Positions 1 through 6,735 of a stretch of 17,785 nucleotides of DNA are shown piece by piece; the first letter of the stretch is position 1, and each line of letters opens with the position of its first letter. The notes under the pieces are model-generated. The model was given only the letters and a program-made list of their open reading frames with translations, did no database searches and was not told the origin of the DNA. Source of the DNA: Terfezia claveryi (lineage: Eukaryota > Ascomycota > Pezizomycetes > Pezizales > Pezizaceae); contig WHUX01000594.1 of the NCBI GenBank assembly GCA_015179025.1, positions 1 to 17,785 on the forward strand, in the 5' to 3' direction. A program made the position numbers and the translations under genes.

Positions 1-767
1 TGCAAACGCACATAAAGTGGCAATACCCCTGAGATCCGAGCTCACCATATGTCGGAAGCATCTTGAGTGGTAAGCATAGGTACTGCCTGTGGTAAGCGAG
101 TCTGAGGCATGCCGTGCTCTCGTGCAAGGTACTCACAGTTGCATATTGACAAGTTAAGCATCCGGTGAACAGGCCATATGTCAAGTTCAGGGTAATGAGC
201 TCACCAAGCCTCATTTTTCTCATACTCGAGGGGGGGCGGAACGTATATACAAGCGACCGCTGGCTTACCTTAATCCTGATTTCAGACTGTTCAAAAATGA
301 ACCTTTGAGATTGATTTTGATACTGTAGGGGTGTTTCCCATCGGCCTTATGATCCCCAAGCGCTCCTCACCGTGACGGCTTGATAGGGTTACCCTCAGTT
401 GTCCAGCCTGCCGCAAATTTCGGAGGTCCATAGGAGTTGAATTGAGAGCTATGACGAGACAAGAGGAAGAGCTTATCAGTGGGAAAGAGATCTAGCGACC
501 AGCAGAAGGGAAGCCACTCGATGTCAGCACGCAGCTCTATGTATGTATAGGCAGCTGCCTGCCGCAACTCACCGAACACCGTAGATGTACAAAGCCTAGC
601 TAGACACGAGAGCAAAAAAGCTAGTCATTTCTTCCAACCCGTGCTAGATACTAATCCTTGATCACGTCTCTGCCATCAACCTTTCAATTCAACAGTACTC
701 AGTTCCTCAAATAATTAGCTAATTAGCTACACAGATTGCAGGCCCTCCTCTAGATTCCATACGCCCC
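1..767. other. No firm gene; intergenic
   Basis: I see no convincing gene here. The stretch has ordinary composition with a short G run near 231-238 and AT-rich sequence (repeats of ctaattag) near 711-728. A minus-strand reading frame at 367-615 is listed separately as a weak candidate exon. Confidence 0.4.
367..592 (-). CDS. Possible exon of an unrecognised protein
   Basis: On the minus strand a frame stays open for about 75 codons and ends in TGA at 367-369. Its translation has a balanced, globular-looking composition, including the segments ELRADIEWLPFCW and SSQFNSYGPPKFAAGWTTEG. There is no good ATG. The frame begins just after a pyrimidine-rich stretch with CTAG that could be a splice acceptor, and a GTGAGG near its end could be a donor, so it may be an internal exon. 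I recognise no domain, and chance openness is a real alternative. Confidence 0.2.
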
Positions 768-1206
768 TATGCCCTATTGCCTATACCCTATCCCCCTCCC
801 CTATCTTCCCTATGCCTCATGTCCTATGCCCTAATTCCTTCTCTATTTCCTTCCCTATTTCCTTCCCTATGCCCTATTCCATTCGCTGTGTCCTATTTCC
901 CTTCCCTATGCCCTTTCCCTTCCTATGCCGCCCTGCCCCTATTCCGTCCCTTGTCCAATTTCCTTCCCTATGCCCTATTGCCTATACCCTATCCCCTCCC
1001 TATCTTCCCTATGCCTCATGTCCTATGCCCTAATTCCTTCTCTATTTCCTTCCCTATTTCCTTCCCTATGCCCTATTCCATTCGCTGTGTCCTATTTCCC
1101 TTCCCTATGCCCTTTCCCTTCCTATGCCGCCCTGCCCTATTCCCGTCCCTTTGTCCAATTTCCTTCCCTATGCCCTATTCCCTTCCTTATTCCTTTCCCT
1201 ATTCCC
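768..1206. repeat. Pyrimidine-rich tandem repeat, about 200-base unit, 2.2 copies
   Basis: Unit 1 (768-968, 201 bases) and unit 2 (969-1168, 200 bases) are nearly identical, differing by a few single-base C or T indels, and a third unit starts at 1169 and fades by 1206. Each unit is itself built of short words such as ttccctatgccc and ccttccctatttcc, so a short C/T-rich repeat has been amplified and then duplicated as a block. The plus strand is almost free of G. Several long reading frames through it (rich in Met, Pro, Ser, Phe, Tyr) are artefacts of this composition. A weaker stretch of the same type lies near 3370-3440. Confidence 0.9.
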
Positions 1207-1447
1207 GACGCCCGTCAAGATCGAGTTCCTCGGGAGAAGGATTTCGAGGGGAACAGCTTTAAGCAATATGAGCGGGGGGTTGCTCAGGGTGTGTAAACCT
1301 CATGAAAGTCTGTATGCCGGTTCTGAGTCTCGTTGAGCGAGAATCCATGGTTTAATAAGTGCGTTTAGCATCAGGAAAAGAAGCATCGTGCTATGAGCCT
1401 GATGGATCCAACTTTTCGGATCTGGAGATGAGGAGTGATCAATACAC
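1207..1447. other. Unrecognised sequence upstream of the first LINE insertion
   Basis: This non-repetitive segment lies between the pyrimidine repeat and the LINE insertion. It appears to continue at 2206 once the LINE is removed. Nothing in it codes convincingly: the reading frame from 1359 enters the LINE only by chance. Confidence 0.4.
1434..1447 (+). repeat. Target-site duplication, left copy (LINE at 1448)
   Basis: AGTGATCAATACAC (14 bases) occurs here and again at 2192-2205, exactly flanking the LINE fragment. This fixes both ends of the insertion. Confidence 0.95.
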
Positions 1448-1889
1448 AGACCGGACCGCAAACCTCCAGTCGCATTTGGGGGAATTCACAGGCCAAGAAC
1501 GGATAGTTACAGAAGGGGGTCTCCGGGCGTCCTCTAAAGCCGTGAGGAAGGAAGCGAGAACCAGAGCAGGACATGGTATGAGAAGGACGGAATGGAACCG
1601 CCAAGCCCTTTCAGCCTACACTTGGCTACTATCGAATAGAGGTCCTCAGAAAAGCTGGCTCCACCATATCGGTAAAGCAGACTCAGCAGTATGCGCATGC
1701 GGACATCCCACCGAGACAGGCGAGCATATCGTCTTCGAGTGCCCACGCTTCGACCATTACCGGAGAACACTATTGGGGGAAAAAAGCAACTGGGAGGATC
1801 TCGACAAACCGGAATGGAGAAAGGAGGGGGAGGAAATGTATGAGGCCACGGAGGCTTTTTTCGGGCTCTTATTCCGAGAGCTCACTTAG
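1448..1889 (+). pseudogene. LINE ORF2 C-terminus with zinc-knuckle motif (fragment)
   Basis: This is the C-terminal end of a LINE reverse transcriptase polyprotein; the endonuclease, reverse transcriptase and most or all of any RNase H domain are missing. A cysteine/histidine cluster of form C-x-C-x8-H-x4-C is visible in CACGHPTETGEHIVFECP, the type found after the RT/RNase H part of many LINE ORF2 proteins. It is followed by a conserved tail, WEDLDKPEWRKEGEEMYE then EATEAFFGLLFRELT, shared with the copies near 10000-10700. The apparent ATG at 1359 lies in host sequence before the insertion, so the first ~30 codons of that frame are not LINE. It cannot transpose by itself. Confidence 0.88.
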
Positions 1890-2129
1890 TACACAGCTTA
1901 ATTTTTGTTTATTACGAGTCCCCTTTGTCTACAGTTCTGATTTCAGTCACATATATTCATAGTTTCACAGCCGGTCCAGGAGGCGAGCTCAGTCAGGCTT
2001 TCGAGTCATCGGCTAAGTCCGTTAGTGACAGCACGGGGCAGCCTCTCTTTTTCCTTTTATTGTATCTAGTTTGCGCGGGTCTGGCAGATTAACTTGCCTT
2101 ACCCTTGAATCCACCGGGCTTCCGCGTGG

Positions 2130-2162
2130 CTCCTCATAGCCCCCTACGGGGCTGCATAGGAG
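2130..2162 (+). other. Conserved LINE 3'-terminal RNA hairpin (copy 1)
   Basis: CTCCT pairs with AGGAG and AGCCCC pairs with GGGGCT around a short loop. The hairpin sits 12 bases before the poly(A) tail. The same structure occurs in six LINE ends in this window with compensatory changes, so it is likely recognised by the element's reverse transcriptase. Confidence 0.8.
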
Positions 2163-2191
2163 TACTGAGTATTTAAAAAAAAAAAAAAAAA

Positions 2192-2205
2192 AGTGATCAA
2201 TACAC
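2192..2205 (+). repeat. Target-site duplication, right copy (LINE at 1448)
   Basis: Perfect second copy of AGTGATCAATACAC directly after the poly(A) tail. Confidence 0.95.
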
Positions 2206-2520
2206 GTTGGATTGATATTTATAGGTGACACTCGAGTGTAGGAGGTATCGAGTTTTATGATGTGAGGTGCCGTCAGCCCACATTATCGCGAAATGTCCAT
2301 CGACCGGACCCGCGTTTAGCCTGTGACTCCTCACTACTGTGTTAGGGTTGTTAAGCATGGCCTTCACGATGGACAGTGGTTACTGCAAAGTGAGTTGCCG
2401 AGCAGTGGTCAGGGCTGAGTGATATACCCCTGGGCCCGATAGTATGGATGCGGGCACCTGTCTCCAGGTAGCACTTTGTGTATGCGAACTGAGGTTGAGG
2501 GTACAAAGGGGAAGCCCGAC
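2206..2520. other. Unrecognised non-coding sequence
   Basis: No supported gene. GC content is balanced and the sequence is not repetitive. With the two LINE insertions removed, 1207-1447, 2206-2530 and 2611-3224 form one continuous sequence that I cannot identify. Confidence 0.4.
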
Positions 2521-2610
2521 TAACAGTTAACACCCGGGTCCTCATGACCCCCTGATGGGGCCGCATAGGAGTAACAAGTATTTAAAAAAATAAAATAAAA
2601 TAACAGTTAA
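2521..2610 (+). mobile_element. 70-base LINE tail insertion with 10-base TSD
   Basis: TAACAGTTAA at 2521-2530 is repeated at 2601-2610. Between them lie only the LINE 3' hairpin (about 2538-2571) and an A-rich tail (2581-2600, with interspersed T). It belongs to the subfamily with GGGGCCGCATAGGAG and AACAAGTATTTAAA, shared with 15743-15850, and differs from the 2130 and 10412 copies. It carries no coding sequence. Confidence 0.92.
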
Positions 2611-3224
2611 AGGGGTTACTCATTCTTTCTGAGATCCCCAGCCCGTACGGAGGAGTTCAAAAGCAAGCGAGGGTCGATACAGAGCCGGTAGTCTTAGAAG
2701 GGAAAAAGGCTGCCGGGCACGTACCTAGGTCTGGCGGGGGATGAGGTAAGTTAGAGGCCGAGAAGGACAGCATGGATAGGCAAAGGAATGCTACGGCCTA
2801 CCGGCTGGGATTCGTCAGGCCTTCAGGCTTCACCAAAACACACACGCGATATGGACCAACAGATCAATCAAGGGGTTGGCTTACATAGTTACGGATCGGG
2901 ATCCACAGAGAGCTGGACAAACATGATCGGGAGGGCGGAGGATCCCTATGCGGCAGCATCCAGAACGCACTGCTGGAAATGTGTGTGGATTGGGGATGGG
3001 AAGGGTACAGCTGCAGCTGCTAAGTATGTACTGCTGTATATAAGGTATGGTACAGCGTATGCTTAGGGAGATGAGAGAAGTGGTGCGAGAAGGTGTGGGA
3101 GACGCTGCATGACGGGAGGGGGGAGGCTGGCTAAGGGGAATAAAAGGCCTTTTCTTTACTTCTGTATGTAACGTAGACTTTCTCCTATGGAGGTGAGACC
3201 TTGGGGTTAGAGGATCTACCGGAC
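2611..3224. other. Unrecognised sequence; no reliable gene
   Basis: A 92-codon frame at 2788-3066 starts with ATG but has no recognisable motif and low-complexity alanine runs, so I do not call it a gene. The stretch may be an old decayed element. Confidence 0.35.
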
Positions 3225-3303
3225 TTGAGCCGGATTTTTTTTTTTTTTAATAATTATGACTCCTATGCGGCCCCATTAGGGGGGCCATGAGGAGTTGAGC
3301 CGG
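3225..3303 (-). mobile_element. 61-base LINE tail insertion, reverse orientation, 9-base TSD
   Basis: TTGAGCCGG at 3225-3233 is repeated at 3295-3303. The 61 bases between (3234-3294) are, on the minus strand, the LINE terminal hairpin (3260-3294), a short AT-rich spacer and a poly(A) tail (a T run on the plus strand, from 3235). The insertion is truncated exactly at the base of the hairpin, making it the shortest LINE copy in the window. Confidence 0.9.
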
Positions 3304-3529
3304 GGATGCAGTCTCTCGTCATAGGTTAAATCAATCTGAATACGAGTAATGATTTATTAAAAAAAATTTCCCTTTGACCTATTTTTTTCCACCTTCCCTT
3401 TGCTTTATTTCCTTCCCTTAGCCCAATTTCCTTCCCTTGGCTACGCCATTTTTTTTTTTGGGGGGAGCTAAACCATATTTCCAACACGCTATCCCCCACA
3501 CCCCCTATACCCTAATACCAAAGCATGAT
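3304..3529. other. AT- and pyrimidine-rich spacer
   Basis: Contains A runs (3359-3366), T runs and pyrimidine words (ttccttccctt) like those of the 768-1206 repeat. No gene seen. Confidence 0.5.
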
Positions 3530-4245
3530 TCATTCATCTTTCACGCTCTCCAACCACTTCCACACCTTTTCGCACGAAAGTCTGAGATGCGATGAAAGTT
3601 GCTCGAGCTCTTGCATATTCGGGATCACCTGTTTCCTTGCCAGATTCTGCACTCCTCCTTTCCAGTATCTCTCCTCATCTGACGCACCATCTTGCATATC
3701 ACGCTGTAGACGCTCAGCTGCCAACCTCTCTATCTCCGCTCTTCGTTGAACCTGCCGTTGAAAGAACGCACTTCTGCGGGTTTGGCGGGAGAAATGTTGG
3801 ATTGAATTTGCCTCCGTGGCTAGCATCCTGCGCCCCGGATGCTGGGGCATGCCACGTTGTTGAAGATTGTTTGCGTTACTAAGTGGTATGTTACTACTAC
3901 GAGGAAAATGATTGCCAAAATAGGCCCTGGGGAAGACAATGCTTACTGGGATGCCCTCTCAATGTGACCGAGTCGTGGATAGAATGGCAGTGGTGCCAGT
4001 TGTGTATGCCTCTGGGCATGGCGCGCATCAGGTCCCAAGTGGTCCCGACCTGTGAAAGGCACAGCCTTGTACTTTGGCTTGTGTACTGCTGGCATGCGTT
4101 GCGGTTGCAATGGGGCCAGAGCCTGGAGTGGGGGGTGCATCGGCGGGGGTGCTGGGGGTCGCACAGGGGGGAAGGTGGCCCCGGCGGAAGAGGAGTTTGG
4201 ATCGACTGCTGGTTGCGGGCTTGTGGCAGCTGCAGCCATATACAT
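3530..4245 (-). CDS. Hypothetical protein, Pro/Ala-rich N part and coiled-coil-like C part, in two frames
   Basis: I do not recognise this gene. On the minus strand the first segment (4245 down to about 3947) reads from ATG through a Pro/Ala-rich stretch (for example TFPPVRPPAPPPMHPP). The second (about 3926 down to a TGA at 3530-3532) reads a charged, helix-prone stretch (RQVQRRAEIERLAAERLQRD) and ends WKWLESVKDE. The two frames differ. They would be joined by removing 20 bases (3927-3946) that start GTAAGC and end CCCCAG, but 20 bases is far below the size of fungal introns, so a frameshift or pseudogene is as likely. The opposite-strand frame at 3883-4317 is a Trp/Cys/Gly-rich shadow. Confidence 0.45.
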
Positions 4246-4988
4246 TTGGGTGACGCCGTGGAAGAGGTAACTGTGACCGTTGCATGTTGTCTGGGTTTTT
4301 GCTGTGTTTCGTTTTAAAAAGCCTCACCCGGGACAACTATGAACAGAATGTGCCCGAGGCAGCGAAGCCAATTGGTGAGGTGTGGTGGTGGGGAATCGGA
4401 TGCTAGTACCACGAGGCTAGAGGAACTTCGTGAACTGCTTTTCCAAGGATTTCTCGACCTAGGTGGGTAAGTAACTAGGTACAATGCAATTGTAGGTGCA
4501 AATGTTGAAGGGCACTGGAGTGAGTGTGAACATACGAAAGATGATTTCCAGAGATGAATCGCTGTGCATGCAAGAGTCCGCAACGCCTGGGGTCCTCAGT
4601 TGTTGACTGCCTGGTCTCGAGTTGAGTGAGTCCAGGCACGTTCTGTGAACTACAGTTCGTGTGGTGACTCAGGAGTAATTTGGGAGGAAAACAAAAGGGC
4701 AACCAAGCCGTTACGCCTGCGCCATAAAGCTTATTTAACTTCGGCAGAGATTGATCAGCACTATTTGGGTACTCCAAGTCGAGAGCCCTAAATCCATGCG
4801 CAAGCAAATATCTACTGCAGTAGTCATGGAACAAGCCATGATTATCACGGAAGCCTTAAATCTCACTGAGGTCCTCGAAACGGTAGACTTCACACTTCAA
4901 TAACCCCTTTCAGTGACAAGCCTCTTCTTGTAACTGTGGATATCTGCTGTTGGTTGGTAAGGACTTCATTCCTTCCCGCATACAAGCA
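4246..4988. other. No reliable gene
   Basis: A minus-strand frame of 119 codons (4475-4834) begins with ATG and has natural composition, but it shows no motif, splice support or neighbour support. Another minus-strand frame ends at 4314. I leave both uncalled. The upstream end of the 3530-4245 gene may lie here. Confidence 0.35.
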
Positions 4989-5081
4989 GCCGGTGTAGTG
5001 TAATTGGTAACATACCAGAGTCTAGAATTAGACGTGCACCTCAGCGGTGTGGGGATCTTGGTTCGAATCCAGGTGCCGGTA
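4989..5081 (+). tRNA. tRNA with intron; apparent anticodon CTA
   Basis: The A box (TAGTGTAATTGG, 4996-5007) and B box (GGTTCGAATCC, 5060-5070) match the Pol III consensus. The acceptor arm GCCGGTG pairs with TGCCGGT, with three G-U pairs, and A5081 is the discriminator. The D stem GTGT/ACAT, invariant T8, A14, G18G19 and A21, and the T arm CTTGG/CCAGG with loop TTCGAAT all fit. The anticodon stem CCAGA pairs with TGTGG with one mismatch. T33 is at 5021 and positions 34-36 (5022-5024) read CTA. An intron of about 21 bases (about 5026-5046) follows position 37, and TCTA around the anticodon can pair with TAGA in the intron, as is usual in nuclear pre-tRNAs. CTA would read the amber codon UAG. 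G32 and the stem mismatch are unusual, so it could be a degenerate tRNA. Confidence 0.75.
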
Positions 5082-5106
5082 TTTTACTTTTTGCACTTTT
5101 TTCTGT
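5082..5106 (+). terminator. Pol III terminator T runs
   Basis: TTTT directly follows the discriminator base, and two longer T runs follow within 25 bases, as expected for RNA polymerase III termination of the tRNA. Confidence 0.7.
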
Positions 5107-5879
5107 GTCCTTCCGTTCGGGGGATAGGATGCATGCCCTGGCTGCAAGAGACAAGGCGAGATGGAGTTCCGATGGCACGAGACTAGTTCCGATAGACCCT
5201 CATCTACAAAGTATTACGCAAGTTATGTTAGCTGAGATGCGTAGACTTGGTTCAATCGAAGTTCCACCCCAGACTACTCTCAGCAATGGCTCAAACCTTT
5301 GGTACACGGTGCCATCACCTGACAGTCATAGTTCCTCTGACTGAAGTCTGTAGTGACTGCATAAAGTGTCGACATTCGTGTTAGGCCTTCGCAGTCCCCA
5401 CGCGGGAGGGGGGAGGACTCTTTTTGGCTGAAATGCATAACTTCCATGTCCTCCTGGATGAGCCAAACAGCAGCCAGAGCTCATTTATTTATTACTCTCT
5501 TATTAGAATTCTGAGATCATCAGGCAAGAGAAAGAGTCATGTGATTGGGAGTCCGCAGCAGAGAGCTCCGCCGATGTTGTCTCGGTATTGTTTCGATGAT
5601 GTTGTTTCGATGTCTGGGGTGGTGAAGGCCTAATGCCGTCGATCGTGTGGATACTTTTATACACCCACTGCCCTATTAGGCTTGGCATCCATCCGTGTCC
5701 CGTGCCCTCCTTCTAAGCCATCGATCGTATCATACACATAAGTCACGAGTGCAGGTAACTACAGCTGGTTCTCTTGAGCCTATCCACGATCCCCAATTCT
5801 GAGCTTACACGGTATCATTCCTCCTCATATCAAGTCCATCCTCGAGCACTACCTCATAATCTGCAACAGGCTTACTTTC
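5107..5879. other. Intergenic; no reliable gene
   Basis: Short frames (for example 5105-5344, and 5503-5688 on the minus strand) lack motifs or splice signals. The last part is presumably the promoter and leader of the gene starting at 5880/5916. Confidence 0.4.
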
Positions 5880-6619
5880 ATGTCCCTGCGACGCATAACT
5901 GCCAATATCTCAAAAATGGATATTCTCCTTGCCCTTGCAGCAGGGGTCGTGATGTTCTCGTACTTCGTCCCTACGGTTGAGGCTTACAATCCTAAAGAAC
6001 AGGGTAAGTATGCCTTCATGACTTATCGTTGTGATGGACACAGCTGATTATTGTAGAAACTAGTAAACGGCCTGCGTCGCAGCAGCTCGAGTCACGCCGG
6101 GCAGGTCATATGCTTGGTGATTACCCACGGCAGAGACAACCACCTATTACGGATAGAGCCATCGGCCCACTAGCAGATGTAAAGAAGGAAGAGGGTTTCG
6201 AAAACAAAGTTGGGAATGACTTAGAAGAGCAGAGTTCATGCGACATTTCAAAGGAGGAAAGAGTCCTTGTACCGGAGGCGGAGCTTGCCACCGGATCTCT
6301 GATGCTGAGAAGCCTCAGACATCGGAATCTACTCCAACAGCTAGGGGTGGGGAGTCGTGCAAGATATGGGCCACGAGCCCCGCGTCAACGGCCTCGACAT
6401 CCAGCACTTCCGCCATCTACCATGCATCATGCCCCTCTGTTTCTGTACAACCACGATTCCCGTATCCCTCCTACCGCTATTGCAAGATCAAGTCTCAATG
6501 AGCAAGAATTGCTCCAGACGGTGGCCCCTCATAGTGGCCTCGTACCTTCGGATCCTCCACCGGCTGCGATTGCAGCTAACAACACCCCCAACTGGAGAAG
6601 GCCGGGGATTGTCCATTAG
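5880..6619 (+). CDS. Small spliced gene for a probable secreted protein
   Basis: Exon 1 starts at ATG 5880 or the in-frame ATG 5916 and ends at 6003. Exon 2 runs 6057-6619 (TAG). The 5916 start gives about 216 residues, the 5880 start about 228. I prefer 5916 because the protein then begins with a typical signal peptide: MDILLALAAGVVMFSY, then FVPTVEA with a plausible cleavage after VEA. The rest is polar and rich in Arg, Pro and Glu, with no recognised domain, so it may be exported or anchored and partly disordered. From about 6238 a second frame (frame 1, to 6501) is also open with natural composition, and frame 1 carries the long ORF downstream. The 3' structure is therefore uncertain, and the two may be one gene with an unresolved intron or a frameshift near 6450-6661. 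Confidence 0.55.
6004..6056 (+). other. Spliceosomal intron, 53 bases
   Basis: GTAAGT donor at 6004, branch-like sequence CTGAT near 6044 and TTGTAG acceptor ending at 6056. It joins exon 1 in phase 1 to the open frame downstream without a stop. Confidence 0.75.
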
Positions 6620-6635
6620 AAACTCCGTCTTACGG

Positions 6636-6661
6636 AGAAATTGTGTCGTATTTCTCCTCTA
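6636..6661 (+). other. Likely splice acceptor before the long ORF
   Basis: A pyrimidine-rich run ending TCCTCTAG at 6661, with CTTAC about 30 bases upstream, resembles an intron 3' end. I could not identify a donor that joins it in frame with confidence; GTATCC at 6462 works in frame 1 but is a weak donor. Confidence 0.4.
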
Positions 6662-6735
6662 GCGCATGCAACTCACTCACGAAGGATCATATCCATGACC
6701 GGGTCCGAGCAAACCAATTTCCTCAGCGGCAGCTT

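Larger units (their letters stand above)
1448..2191 (+). mobile_element. 5'-truncated non-LTR retrotransposon (LINE), 744 bases
   Basis: The insertion contains the last ~147 codons of a LINE ORF2, a 3' UTR of about 285 bases, a terminal hairpin (2130-2162) and a poly(A) tail (from 2175). It is bounded by a perfect 14-base target-site duplication. The related copies at 9974-10485 and 9815-11053 share the ORF end, the UTR and the hairpin, so this is a family. Loss of the 5' part fits target-primed reverse transcription that stopped early. The coding part is intact to its stop and the duplication is perfect, so the insertion looks fairly young. Assignment to the fungal Tad1-like group is inference from the C-terminal motif and host type. 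Confidence 0.93.

Noticed and set aside
1260..1330. Resemblance of ATGAAAGTC...CCGGTTCT (1301-1322) to group II intron domain V
   Set aside because: The 5' half of the required stem does not pair, so the structure fails. An Infernal search with the domain V model would settle it.
777..1336. Several overlapping 70-160-codon reading frames
   Set aside because: They come from the pyrimidine tandem repeat, are open in several frames at once and repeat the same low-complexity residues.
3883..4317. 144-codon plus-strand frame rich in Trp, Cys and Gly
   Set aside because: It is the antisense shadow of the Pro-rich minus-strand gene.
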